Of a DNA stretch of 64,000 bases, positions 17,893-26,842 are shown one piece after another. The DNA lies in NCBI GenBank assembly GCA_903929755.1, contig CAIYVZ010000041.1, forward strand, positions 1 to 64,000, given 5' to 3'. Below the pieces are notes generated by a model. That model was not told the DNA's origin. It did no database searches and saw nothing but the letters and a program-made list of their open reading frames with translations. This stretch comes from an uncultured Acidobacteriia bacterium. Lineage in GTDB: Bacteria; Acidobacteriota; Terriglobia; Bryobacterales; Bryobacteraceae. Numbering within the stretch: position 1 is the stretch's first letter; the number at the start of each line of letters is the position of its first letter. Position numbers and translations under genes: made by a program.

Positions 17893-18106
17893 TAGGTTAA
17901 ATTAGGACAATTTTTGTCGCAGATTCATGCCGCCCTGGCATCGGGGGACTCAAAATTATCTGGAAGTGCTATGGAAAACCCTGGCAGCACATCCGGAAAT
18001 TCCGGGGCTGAACTGACGGGAAGGCCTTCATCCTCACCTTGCTTACAGGCGAAGGAATTCGTCCTCGGTAACCGTTGCGACCACGAGAGAAGCTACCCTG
18101 ACATTC

Positions 18107-18718
18107 TCACGATGTCGGTCTGGATCCGGGCTTTTCGGCCACACTGCCCCCGGCGCACAACGGGCAGGTCGCCGGTTCATACGCCACCACATGCAAAGTC
18201 TCCAGCGCAGTTCGCGGCGCGCCCACATCCGCCGCCCCGCCGCTGCGGTCAATAATGGAGCCGGCCGCCAAAACCTTCGCGCCCTTAGCCTCCATAATTT
18301 CAATCACTTCCCGCGTGCTGCCGCCGGTGGTAATCACGTCTTCCACTACCACCACGGCGGTCCCCGAATGAATCTCAAACCCGCGCCGCAGGCTCATTTT
18401 CCGGTCCGCATCGCGTTCTGTGAACTGAAACGGCACGCCCAAAGCGCGCGCGACTTCATGCCCGATAATCAGGCCGCCCAGTGCCGGCGCAACCACCAAA
18501 TCGATCTTCGCGCTACCCGCCAGTTCCTGAAGTTTCGCCGCCAGGCCTTTCCCCAGCGTCTCGGCATGTGCCGGATGCTGCAGTACCAGCGCCGACTGCA
18601 GGTAATTCGGGCTATGCTTTCCGCTTGTTAGCCGGAAGTGGCCCGTAAGGTAAGCCCCTGTATCCTGAAAGAGTTGTAGAGTTTCGCCTGCTTTAGGGCC
18701 CAATTGTGACATCTGCAA
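18107..18718 (-). CDS. pyrE: Orotate phosphoribosyltransferase
   Basis: This 203-residue enzyme condenses orotate with PRPP to form OMP in pyrimidine synthesis. The PRPP loop is VVVVEDVITTGGST (about residues 120-133), and FRLTSGKHSPNYLQ near the N-terminus is the orotate-binding region of the family. The C-terminus has a CPLC pair and a KPGSR motif found in the longer OPRT subgroup, where it may bind zinc. ATG 18718 is used; a second ATG two codons later (MSQLG) is equally possible. No other pyr gene is in the window. Confidence 0.94.
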   Translation of the reverse strand: MQMSQLGPKAGETLQLFQDTGAYLTGHFRLTSGKHSPNYLQSALVLQHPAHAETLGKGLAAKLQELAGSAKIDLVVAPALGGLIIGHEVARALGVPFQFTERDADRKMSLRRGFEIHSGTAVVVVEDVITTGGSTREVIEIMEAKGAKVLAAGSIIDRSGGAADVGAPRTALETLHVVAYEPATCPLCAGGSVAEKPGSRPTS

Positions 18719-18851
18719 CGGCTACTATAACATCTGAGACGGTTGAGCCTTTTGCTCTGACTGTCGGCACTCGTTTCCGCGCAGCCAGTTCAGGGCCGCG
18801 CAGCACTTTTTGCGAACTAAAGAGAGGTCTCAGCCGTAAGGCACTAAGTAG

Positions 18852-20792
18852 ATGATGGATCAACAAGATCGCCGTCCGACTGCCCCCTTCGTATCTCGGG
18901 CCACGCAGCGTCGTTTTCGCCCTCGCCCTGGCTTTAAGATGTTGCTCACCTGGGTTTTAGCCGTAACGCTGGCCACCACGCCGATTGCTGCCCAAACCGC
19001 TATTCGTATCGATGAACCGCCAGTCACCCGCGGCAGTTGGCTGATGAAGAACTACCAGCCCCGAACCGTTCCGCCGATCAATCTGGCGAACACCTCCCGT
19101 CTTGACGGTCTGCTGAAGGCGGGTAATCTGTACCTGACTTCGCAGGACGTGGTGGCGCTGGTGCTGGAAAATAATATCGATATTGAGGTACAGCGCTACG
19201 GTCCTCTCCTGGCTCGCGAAGTACTCCGCCGCGCCCAGGGTGGCGGGCTCCTCCGCAGCGTCGGTCAGGGCGTCGCCGCCGGACCCACCTCCGTCAGCCT
19301 GGCGGGCGTCAGCATCAACACCAACGGTGCCCCCTCAGCCTCCGCCGGGGGCGTCAATTCCAGCGTTCTCACCCAGCTCGGGCCCTCCATTCCGTCCTTT
19401 GACCCCTCATTCTCTACCTTTGCCCAGTTCCAGCACCAGACCATTCCGCAAAGCAACACGCTGCTCAGCGGGACTCAGTCTCTGGTAATCGGCACCCGTA
19501 CCTTTCAGGCCTCCTACTCGCAGGCCACCGACTTTGGCCTCTCGGGAACCGCCAGCTTCTCCAGCCAGTATCAAAAGGTCAACAGTGCTTTTTATAGCCT
19601 GAACCCCTACACGTCCGCCAATATTGACGTGTCGCTGACCCAGAACCTTCTCAACGGCTTCGGCCGCCCGGTTAACACCCGCAACATCCGGGTCCAGAAG
19701 AACAACCTCAAGGTCACGGACCTGCAGTTCAAACAGCAGGTAGTCACCACCGTGAGCGCCGCCCTGAATCTCTATTGGGATCTGGTTGGCTTCGATCAGG
19801 ACGTGAAATCCCGTCAGCAGGCCGTGGAAACCGCGCAACAGCTTCTCGACAACAATCGCCGCCAGGTTCAGATCGGCACCCTCGCCGAGATTGAAGTTAC
19901 CCGGGCGCAGTCGCAACTCTACGCCGCGAAGCAGGATCTGCTCATCTCCCAGACCAATCTCCTGCAGCAGGAAACGATTCTCAAGAACGTTCTCAGCCGC
20001 TCCGGGGTTGCCACTACCGACCTGGTCAGTATTCACATCGTGCCCCTCGACAAGATCGTCATCCCTGAAAAGGACGACTTGAAAACCCTCGACCAGCTGG
20101 TCCTGCAGGCCCTCGAAGCCCGCGTAGAAATCGAGACCGACAAGATCAATCTTGAGAGCACAAAGATGAACCTTGCCGGCGTGAAGAGTTCCCTGAAGCC
20201 ATCCCTGCAAGCCTTCGCCGGTATGACGAACAACGGGCTCTCGGGCGAAGCCACCGCTTTTGCGCTTGCGCAGGGTGGAGCCCCCGTTTTTGCCGGCGGC
20301 TTCGGCAGCGCGCTCGCGCAAATTCTACGCCGCAACTACCCGAACTACTCCGCAGGCTTCTCGCTCAATATCCCGCTCCGTAACCGCGCCGCCCAGTCGG
20401 ACTACGCCACCACCATGCTGGAACTCCGGCAGAGCGAGCTGGCCCTGCAGAAGCAGATCAACCAGGTTCGCGTAGACGTGCAGAACGCGGTCATCGGCAT
20501 CCAGCAGGCACGAGTTCGCTATGAAGCGGCCGTGGAAGCCCGCAAGCTTTCTCAGGCCACCTTCGATGGCGACAAGCGCAAGTACGAACTCGGCGCGGCC
20601 ACGCCCTACCAGGTTGTTCAGGATCAACGAGACCTCGCCAGCGCCCAAAGTTCCGAGGTTCAGGCGATGGCCAACTACAGCCACGCCCGCATCGCATTCG
20701 AACAGGCCATTGGCGCCACCCTCGACATCAACCACATCTCGCTGACCGAAGCCATGGCCGGCAAAGTCAGCGCCGCGGTGACTCCCCGATGA
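18852..20792 (+). CDS. TolC-family outer-membrane protein, copy 1
   Basis: The 646-residue protein is an outer-membrane efflux protein type channel. An uncleaved-looking 25-residue N-terminal extension precedes the signal segment (FKMLLTWVLAVTLATTPIAAQ). Two OEP repeats follow, with long coiled-coil helices (for example VTTVSAALNLYWDLVGFDQD and SELALQKQINQVRVDVQNAV). A Gly/Ser-rich insertion at about 125-200 makes it longer than classic TolC (about 490). It overlaps the next gene by 4 bp and is clearly paralogous to it (LYLTSQDVVALVLENNIDIE against MYLTAQDALALALENNLDIE). No inner-membrane pump or adaptor gene lies alongside. Confidence 0.88.
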   Translation: MMDQQDRRPTAPFVSRATQRRFRPRPGFKMLLTWVLAVTLATTPIAAQTAIRIDEPPVTRGSWLMKNYQPRTVPPINLANTSRLDGLLKAGNLYLTSQDVVALVLENNIDIEVQRYGPLLAREVLRRAQGGGLLRSVGQGVAAGPTSVSLAGVSINTNGAPSASAGGVNSSVLTQLGPSIPSFDPSFSTFAQFQHQTIPQSNTLLSGTQSLVIGTRTFQASYSQATDFGLSGTASFSSQYQKVNSAFYSLNPYTSANIDVSLTQNLLNGFGRPVNTRNIRVQKNNLKVTDLQFKQQVVTTVSAALNLYWDLVGFDQDVKSRQQAVETAQQLLDNNRRQVQIGTLAEIEVTRAQSQLYAAKQDLLISQTNLLQQETILKNVLSRSGVATTDLVSIHIVPLDKIVIPEKDDLKTLDQLVLQALEARVEIETDKINLESTKMNLAGVKSSLKPSLQAFAGMTNNGLSGEATAFALAQGGAPVFAGGFGSALAQILRRNYPNYSAGFSLNIPLRNRAAQSDYATTMLELRQSELALQKQINQVRVDVQNAVIGIQQARVRYEAAVEARKLSQATFDGDKRKYELGAATPYQVVQDQRDLASAQSSEVQAMANYSHARIAFEQAIGATLDINHISLTEAMAGKVSAAVTPR

Positions 20793-22678
20793 CCAGCGCC
20801 CGCCTTCGCCAGCTTCTAACCTGCGGTCTGTGTTGCTTTGTCAGCATGGCTGAAGCGCAGCAGGCCGGCAATATCGACGTAATCCGTCCCACCGGCCCCC
20901 TGTACCGCCGCCCGTATCGGGAAGCGGATGTACCTCCCGTCCGGCTGGGGAATTCCAGCCGGTTCGGCAATCTCATCCGCGCCGGAAAGATGTACCTCAC
21001 CGCGCAGGACGCGCTGGCCCTCGCGCTCGAAAACAACCTCGACATCGAAGTCTCCCGCTACAACTTTCCAATGCTGGACTGGCGGCTGGAACGCGCCGAG
21101 GCCGGTGGCGCCCTTCCCGGCGTACCGAGCGCCGCCACCCAGGCGTCCGGCAATACCGCAGGCCAGGGCGTTCTGGGTAGCCAGCAGGCTGCGGGGGTAA
21201 CAGGGGGAAATGCGGGTATTACCCGCTCGTCCGGCAACGCGACCATCTCCCAAATCGGCCCGGTCACGCAAACCCTCGACGCTACTTTTCAGGAAACCTC
21301 TGCCTTCGCTCACCGTAGCCTGCCGCAAGCGAATGCCACTCAGTCCGTTATTCAGGTGATCGTCCAGAACACCCGCGCACACTCCGGTTCCATCCAGCAG
21401 GGCTTCGTCTCGGGCGGCAGCGTTACAGTCACGTACAGTGGACGGTACCTCAGTGAGAACGCACCGTCCGACATCCTGAACCCTTCAGAATCCGTAACGC
21501 TCTCCATCTCCGCCCAACACAACCTCTTGCAGGGCAGGGGCATTAAGCTCGGTTCCCGCAATATCACCATTGCGAAGATGAACCTGGCCATGTCCGACAA
21601 TACATTTCGGGCGCAAGTCACCAGAACCGTGAGCCAGGTCTTAAACGCCTATTACGGGCTCGTCGGCGATTTCATGGATGTCTCGTCAAAACAGACCGCA
21701 GTGGATGCGGCCGAAAAATTCCTGGCTGAGACTTCACGCCGTCTGGATCTGGGCGCAGTGGCGCAACTCGACGTCATTACCGCGCGCAACCAGGTAGCCC
21801 AGGCCCGCCTGGCACTCACCAACTCCACAGTCACGCTCGACCAGCGTCAGGTTACCCTGAAAAATCTCCTCAGCCGGACAGGCCTCGCCGAACCCGCGTT
21901 GCAGGGTATCGCCATCATGCCTCTCGACACCCTGGCGATCCCGGACGTGGACAACCTACCGCCTGTCGCCGAGCTTCTGAAGCTCGCCTACGCCAACCGA
22001 ACCGACGTTAAAGCCACCGAAAACAGCCTGAAAGAGACACAGATCTCGAACCTCGGCACAGCTAACGGCATTCTGCCATCCGTCCAGGTGTTCGGTACCC
22101 GGACCGAGTCCGGCCTTGCCGGTACACCCAAAGTGGTACGGGGCGTTTCCGCCAATCCCTATTTTAAGGGCGGCCTCGGCGTCGCGCTCGCCCAGACCCT
22201 GCGGCAGAATTTCCCTACCGAGAGCGCCGGAATCTTCGCCCGCGTCACGGTGAACAATCGTCAGGCTCTGGCCGACCAGGGTATTGATCAGCTTTCCAAC
22301 CGGCAGCAGGAACTAAACGCCATGAAGGAGCGGAATCAGGTTGCGGTGGACATCACCAATGCCGTTGTCGCCATCCAGCAGGCCCGGGTTCGCTACGAAG
22401 CCGCCGCGGAAAATCACCGCCTTCAGGAAAAACTCTTCGAAGCCGAACAGAAAAAATTCGCTGCCGGAGAATCCACCACCTACACCGTCACCCAAATAGC
22501 GCGTGACCTTGCTGCCGCCCGAGCCTCCGAACTCTCCAGCCTGGTCGGCTACCGCACCTCTCGCATCAATCTGGACCAGAATACCGGCACCATCCTCGAA
22601 GCCAACAAGGTCTCGCTCTCGGAAGCCAAATCCGGGCGGGTAACTCAGGCCTCTGTACTTCCGGAACATCTGCCCTAA
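20789..22678 (+). CDS. TolC-family outer-membrane protein, copy 2
   Basis: This 629-residue paralog of the preceding gene has a signal peptide (RLRQLLTCGLCCFVSMAEAQ) and the same OEP layout with a Gly/Ala-rich insertion at about 105-150. The helical segments FRAQVTRTVSQVLNAYYGLV and RNQVAVDITNAVVAIQQARV mark the two OEP repeats. ATG 20789 overlaps the upstream stop as ATGA. Tandem duplication of the pair is the simplest explanation. The exported substrate is unknown. Confidence 0.88.
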   Translation: MTSARLRQLLTCGLCCFVSMAEAQQAGNIDVIRPTGPLYRRPYREADVPPVRLGNSSRFGNLIRAGKMYLTAQDALALALENNLDIEVSRYNFPMLDWRLERAEAGGALPGVPSAATQASGNTAGQGVLGSQQAAGVTGGNAGITRSSGNATISQIGPVTQTLDATFQETSAFAHRSLPQANATQSVIQVIVQNTRAHSGSIQQGFVSGGSVTVTYSGRYLSENAPSDILNPSESVTLSISAQHNLLQGRGIKLGSRNITIAKMNLAMSDNTFRAQVTRTVSQVLNAYYGLVGDFMDVSSKQTAVDAAEKFLAETSRRLDLGAVAQLDVITARNQVAQARLALTNSTVTLDQRQVTLKNLLSRTGLAEPALQGIAIMPLDTLAIPDVDNLPPVAELLKLAYANRTDVKATENSLKETQISNLGTANGILPSVQVFGTRTESGLAGTPKVVRGVSANPYFKGGLGVALAQTLRQNFPTESAGIFARVTVNNRQALADQGIDQLSNRQQELNAMKERNQVAVDITNAVVAIQQARVRYEAAAENHRLQEKLFEAEQKKFAAGESTTYTVTQIARDLAAARASELSSLVGYRTSRINLDQNTGTILEANKVSLSEAKSGRVTQASVLPEHLP

Positions 22679-22693
22679 CCTCACGAAAGCCCG

Positions 22694-23791
22694 ATGCAAG
22701 AGGAACTCCTACCGCTGGCCCGGAACTTCCGGCTAAAACTCCAGTCGCTGCGCGACGGCAATCCGCAGACGTTTGAGTGGTACCCCTACGAATCCCTCAC
22801 CAACGCCGGACATATCGACCGACTGCTGGCCGGAGGCCCCGGAGACATCTTCGGCGAACCCCGCATGGAGTCCCGCATTCTGGATGTCGGCTGCGGCGAT
22901 GGTGACCTGTCGTTCCTGTTTGCTTCCCTCGGCTACCCCGTCACCGCCATTGACCATCCCTCCACCAATCACAACGGGATGGCCGGAGTCCGTACCCTTC
23001 GAAATATGCTCGGTTCTGCGGTCGACATTGTCGAGGCCGACATTGACTCGCAATTTACGCTGCCCCACGGACGCTTTCGCCTCGCTGTTTTTCTGGGTCT
23101 TCTCTACCACCTGAAGAACCCCTTCCACGCTCTCGAACGCCTCGCAAAACACTGCGACTACTGCCTGCTCAGCACCCGCATCGCCCGCCGCTTCCCGGAC
23201 GGAAGTCCCATGCCGCCCCAGCACCCCATGGCCTATCTTCTGGCCGCCGACGAACTCAACGCGGACGACAGTAACTACTGGATCTTCAACGAAACCGGCC
23301 TGCGGCGTCTCCTCTCCCGCACCCATTGGGAAGTTGTCAGGCTCTTCACCGGAGGCGACACCGAAGCTTCCGACCCCACCTCAACCGAACATGACGAGCG
23401 GGCCTTTTGTCTGCTCCGCAGCCGCTACGGCATGGCGAACGTCGAACTCGGGGCCGGATTCCACCAGCCGGAAGACACTGGCTGGCGCTGGGTGGCCCGT
23501 CAGTTTACTGTCAAAGTTTCCGAGCCGCGAGAACGGATCACCATCAGCGGTTTCCTGCCCGAAAAACTGCTCGCCGAACTCGGCTCCATCACGCTGAGCA
23601 TCACAGCCAACGGCCAGGCCCTGGCCCCGCAAACGCTCAGTGAAGCGGGAGTCTGGAAGCTCGTTCGCAACCTTCCAGGGCGGGGGATTGCCGGCACCGA
23701 AATTCAATTCACCAGCGATAAGGCGCTGCCCCCCTCCGATACTGATAGTCGCGAAAGAGCCCTCATCGTCTCTTCCATCGAGTTCGACTAA
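22694..23791 (+). CDS. Class I SAM-dependent methyltransferase
   Basis: The 365-residue protein has the SAM-binding motif I ILDVGCGDGDLSFLF (residues 62-76), motif II around VTAIDHPSTNHNGMAG, and LAVFLGLLYHLKNPFHALER, a segment resembling CmoB-like and sugar/tRNA methyltransferases. The C-terminal 100 residues form a beta-rich extension (TVKVSEPRERITISGF) of unknown role. It begins 15 bp after the tolC pair and ends 1 bp before the convergent YncE-like gene. Substrate unknown. Confidence 0.75.
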   Translation: MQEELLPLARNFRLKLQSLRDGNPQTFEWYPYESLTNAGHIDRLLAGGPGDIFGEPRMESRILDVGCGDGDLSFLFASLGYPVTAIDHPSTNHNGMAGVRTLRNMLGSAVDIVEADIDSQFTLPHGRFRLAVFLGLLYHLKNPFHALERLAKHCDYCLLSTRIARRFPDGSPMPPQHPMAYLLAADELNADDSNYWIFNETGLRRLLSRTHWEVVRLFTGGDTEASDPTSTEHDERAFCLLRSRYGMANVELGAGFHQPEDTGWRWVARQFTVKVSEPRERITISGFLPEKLLAELGSITLSITANGQALAPQTLSEAGVWKLVRNLPGRGIAGTEIQFTSDKALPPSDTDSRERALIVSSIEFD

Positions 23792-23792
23792 G

Positions 23793-24764
23793 CTATCGCG
23801 CCCGAACCGGATCCGGCTTCGCGCCCACCGGGGTCTTGAATGTTCTGACAATTTCTCGCTTTGCCACCGAAACAACGTAAACCGTATCCATGTCCTGGAT
23901 GGAACAATACGCCAGTTTCCCGTCCCCCGAAAGACTCATCGAAACCGGCGAGCCCGGTAGTGGAATCAGCTTCTCCTGCTTCATCGTCGAGGTATTCGCG
24001 AACGCGATCGCGTGGTCCAGTTGCAGCGCGGAAATCGCCGTCTTGCCGTCGTTCGTTACCGCAACCCGAACCGGCCCGCTATGGCTTCCGCCCACCGCGA
24101 TCTCGCCCACTACCTTGCGCGTACCAGCATCAATCACGGTCACCGAGTACCCATCCGAATTGGCCACGTATAACCGCGAATGATCCGGGCTAAACACAAG
24201 CCCCTGCGGCCGAGCCCCCACCGAAATCAGCTGCACATTCCTCGTCACCAAATCCACCACCGCCACATTGCCGGTATCGGTGCAGGTAATCCACGCCGTG
24301 CGGTGGTCCGGGGCCAGTACCACCATGTGCGGAGCCTTACCCTGAATGTCGTACCGGTCAATTACCGCCCGCTTGTCCGGATCCAAAATCAACAGCGCAC
24401 TCGGCAACTCCGTCGTCACCAGTACATGCCCGGTGGCCGGATCGAAATCAATCCCATGTGGCCGGCGGTTCGCACCCAGGTCAATCGAAGTAATCTTTTT
24501 CCGCTCCCGCAAATCCACCATGGTGACCGAGTTTCCGCCTGCCGTCTTCTCGGTCATCAACATCACACCGTTATCCGATGTAAAGCCATAGCGACCGTCC
24601 GCCGACACCGCCATCTCATGCGGATGCCCGCCAATCGGCACCTCGGCCAGCAATTTCCCTCCAGACGTGTAGAATCCAACCTGCCCGGTGCCTTTCTCCA
24701 CCACCACCAGTTCGGCCGCCACGGCAGTTCCCGCCACCAATAAAAACAGCCCACCCCATCTCAT
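23793..24764 (-). CDS. YncE-like beta-propeller protein, secreted
   Basis: The 323-residue protein has a signal peptide (MRWGGLFLLVAGTAVAA) and about seven YVTN-type repeats, for example HPHEMAVSADGRYGFTSDN, RPHGIDFDPATGHVLVTTE, RPQGLVFSPDHSRLYVANSD and DGKTAISALQLD. Such propellers act as periplasmic binding or scaffold proteins. Its ATG overlaps the stop of the metallo-beta-lactamase gene by 4 bp (ATGA), so the two are co-expressed. Its precise role is unknown. Confidence 0.85.
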   Translation of the reverse strand: MRWGGLFLLVAGTAVAAELVVVEKGTGQVGFYTSGGKLLAEVPIGGHPHEMAVSADGRYGFTSDNGVMLMTEKTAGGNSVTMVDLRERKKITSIDLGANRRPHGIDFDPATGHVLVTTELPSALLILDPDKRAVIDRYDIQGKAPHMVVLAPDHRTAWITCTDTGNVAVVDLVTRNVQLISVGARPQGLVFSPDHSRLYVANSDGYSVTVIDAGTRKVVGEIAVGGSHSGPVRVAVTNDGKTAISALQLDHAIAFANTSTMKQEKLIPLPGSPVSMSLSGDGKLAYCSIQDMDTVYVVSVAKREIVRTFKTPVGAKPDPVRAR

Positions 24765-25603
24765 TTCGAGGCCACCTTCTCCTGCGCCAACTGAGCCTCA
24801 AACGTCTTCTCCGACTTCGCAACAAATACCCGGTAACCCGCCGGATCAACGAACGGATTCCCGCCCGCCCCCATGCGCTCGTACTTCCCCTTCATCCCGT
24901 AGTAATTCCCATGCGCCCCCAAAAACAAGTCGCACTGCAGGCTCTTCAACACCTCGAAGCCCTTCTGGAAATCCTCCGCAATCCCCGGCCACGTGGGCTT
25001 CCCCACAAAATGAACCCCAGGGTTAATGGAAGTCCCCCCCACAAATACAACCTCCAGTTGCTTTCCACCCTCCTCCACCGTCATGGTGAAAGTTGTGCAA
25101 CCAAGGCTGTGACCAGGCGTAAGCCGAGTATGCACCGTCACGCCACCCAGCTTTATGGCTTCCCCGTCCCGCAGGATATGGTCCACTTTGACGGCAGGAT
25201 ACGTCTGCTCTTTCCCCCACCTGGGGTCTTTCACCCCACCGCTCTCCAGCACCGGAGCATCCCGTTCACTGGAGTAGACCTTGCCGCCCGTTAACTTCTG
25301 CAGGGCAGCCATACCCGCCACATGGTCGTAATGCGCCTGGCCGTTCAGCAGAATCTTCACGTCCCTGGGATTGAAACCCAGCTTGCGAATCCCGGCCTCC
25401 ACAATCGGTACGGTCTCGGCATACCCCGCGTTAATCACAATATGTCCGGCCGGAGTCGTAATTAGGTACGAGGTAATGTCAGCCGCCCCCACATAGTAAA
25501 TGTTGGCGGCAATCTTGTAGGCCGGAAACGGTTCGTTTCCTGGAATGTTATGCTGTGCGGCCAGGGGCGCAACCACAAGCACGAAAAGGGCGATATAACG
25601 CAT
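24761..25603 (-). CDS. Subclass B3-type metallo-beta-lactamase, Q116 variant
   Basis: From ATG 25603 the product is 280 residues with signal peptide MRYIALFVLVVAPLAAQ. The frame also allows a TTG start at 25621, but the AGGGA there is too close. The zinc ligands are Gln89, His91, Asp93 and His94 in NGQAHYDHVAG, then His165 in TPGHSLGCTT and His231 in LGAHGNYYGM. These correspond to B3 positions 116, 118, 120, 121, 196 and 263, so His116 is replaced by Gln as in GOB enzymes. The DGG-type segment is INAGY here. Activity on beta-lactams is plausible but untested. It is upstream of and coupled to the YncE-like gene. Confidence 0.85.
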   Translation of the reverse strand: MRYIALFVLVVAPLAAQHNIPGNEPFPAYKIAANIYYVGAADITSYLITTPAGHIVINAGYAETVPIVEAGIRKLGFNPRDVKILLNGQAHYDHVAGMAALQKLTGGKVYSSERDAPVLESGGVKDPRWGKEQTYPAVKVDHILRDGEAIKLGGVTVHTRLTPGHSLGCTTFTMTVEEGGKQLEVVFVGGTSINPGVHFVGKPTWPGIAEDFQKGFEVLKSLQCDLFLGAHGNYYGMKGKYERMGAGGNPFVDPAGYRVFVAKSEKTFEAQLAQEKVASK

Positions 25604-25830
25604 GAATCGATTATCATTCAATCCCTATATGCTTTGAGCCTCGCTGCGTGCAGTACTTCCGATCATCCTCTGTCTGGGCCCCCGGGCTCCTGCCCCGCTG
25701 CAGTGGAAACAGGCCGCCGGCCCCATCATCAATCCCCGCGATACCTGGGACGCAAACCCCCGCGGCACCGATCAGGTGCCGTTTGAGGGCAGGGAAGCCA
25801 TGCAGGTCAATTCCGGTCACCCAGCAAGGC

Positions 25831-25959
25831 ATGGATGCAAAGACGTTCGTCCTGTACGGCGGCAGTTACGGCGGGTTCATTACGCTCATGGCGATGTTCG
25901 CTCAGCCCGACGTCTTCACCGCCGATGCCGCGCTGCTGTTTGAGGCATCCCTAAAATAG
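25831..25959 (+). pseudogene. Remnant of an S9 (prolyl oligopeptidase/DPP IV-like) peptidase
   Basis: The frame encodes a stretch with the family nucleophile signature YGGSYGGFITLMAMFAQPDV followed by FTADAAL, exactly the region around the catalytic Ser of S9 peptidases. It stops after about 40 residues and nothing upstream in any frame continues the family. The adjoining 25604-25830 holds another short frame beginning near WKQAAGPIINPRDTWD that I do not recognise, so the whole 360-bp stretch looks like gene debris. Confidence 0.7.
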
Positions 25960-25964
25960 TCAAT

Positions 25965-26738
25965 GTGAAGAATCCCCTCCCGCCAGCCTGGCTTTGGCCG
26001 AACAGGTTGAGCCTGGACGCGCCCCTGATTGCCGTCGTCTGGCAGGATTTCCTGTCCAGAACGTATTCAATCGCCCTGAGCCCGTCCGAGAGAGTCACCC
26101 TGGGGCTGAGTGTTTGGGTGATCTATCTGGCCGACCGGTTTCTGGATATCCGAGCTGCCGGTGCCGTACCCAATAGTCCGGCGCATATCTTTCAGGGCCA
26201 ACGCCGGCACTTGACCATTTCAATCCTCGGGGTTGCCTTGTTGGCCGACCTCTTCATTGCCTGGGCGTGGTTGCCTCGGGAGTTGCTCCTCGCGGGCTTC
26301 GTTCTGTGTACGGTGGTCATGGCCTACCTCTGGGTTTTCTCGCACTATCGGCCGGGCTCGACATATAAGACTCTGGCAGCCTCCGCATTGTTCACCGCTG
26401 GAGTCTTCGCGGCGCCGTGGGCCAGAATGCCCGTCGGCCCTCGACACGACGGCCTGCCATGCCTGGCTTTCGTGCTCCTGTGCTTTGCGAACCTGCAAGT
26501 CCTGGTTCGCGGACGAGTGGTATGCGTGCTCCCGTGGCTGGGCGTCCTCGCCCTGCTCGGGTCGGCCGTGGTCGATTCCCGCATAACAAACTGGTACCTC
26601 GCGATCTCGGCCTCGGCTCTGGCGCTCTTCGTGGTGTCCCGTCTGGAGGGTCGGGTATCCCGGTCGGTGTGGCGCTCGTTGGTCGACATGACGTTGTTGA
26701 CCCCGATCCTTGCCACCTACCTACCTAACTTCCGATAA
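25965..26738 (+). CDS. Polytopic membrane protein, uncharacterised
   Basis: The 257-residue protein has about seven hydrophobic segments, for example LGLSVWVIYLADRFLDI, ISILGVALLADLFIAWAW and VLPWLGVLALLGSAVVD. The YLADRFLD motif after the second helix is reminiscent of UbiA-like prenyltransferase relatives in Planctomycetes and Acidobacteriota, but the full NDxxDxxxD motifs are absent. The start is GTG 25965. No operon partner is evident. Confidence 0.7.
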   Translation: MKNPLPPAWLWPNRLSLDAPLIAVVWQDFLSRTYSIALSPSERVTLGLSVWVIYLADRFLDIRAAGAVPNSPAHIFQGQRRHLTISILGVALLADLFIAWAWLPRELLLAGFVLCTVVMAYLWVFSHYRPGSTYKTLAASALFTAGVFAAPWARMPVGPRHDGLPCLAFVLLCFANLQVLVRGRVVCVLPWLGVLALLGSAVVDSRITNWYLAISASALALFVVSRLEGRVSRSVWRSLVDMTLLTPILATYLPNFR

Positions 26739-26790
26739 CACATATTATGTCAAATTATGTATCCGGTACCTCCACGCGGCCTCCAATCCA

Positions 26791-26800
26791 CCCCCCCCCC
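26791..26800 (+). repeat. C10 homopolymer before a short ORF
   Basis: A run of ten C directly precedes an ATG (26801) that opens a 12-codon frame ending at 26839, 3 bp before the TTG start of the Gfo/Idh/MocA gene. It could modulate translation or be a length-variable tract; no function is shown. Confidence 0.6.
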
Positions 26801-26842
26801 ATGCCCAACCTGCCGACAACAAGCAGACGATTAGAATAGCCT

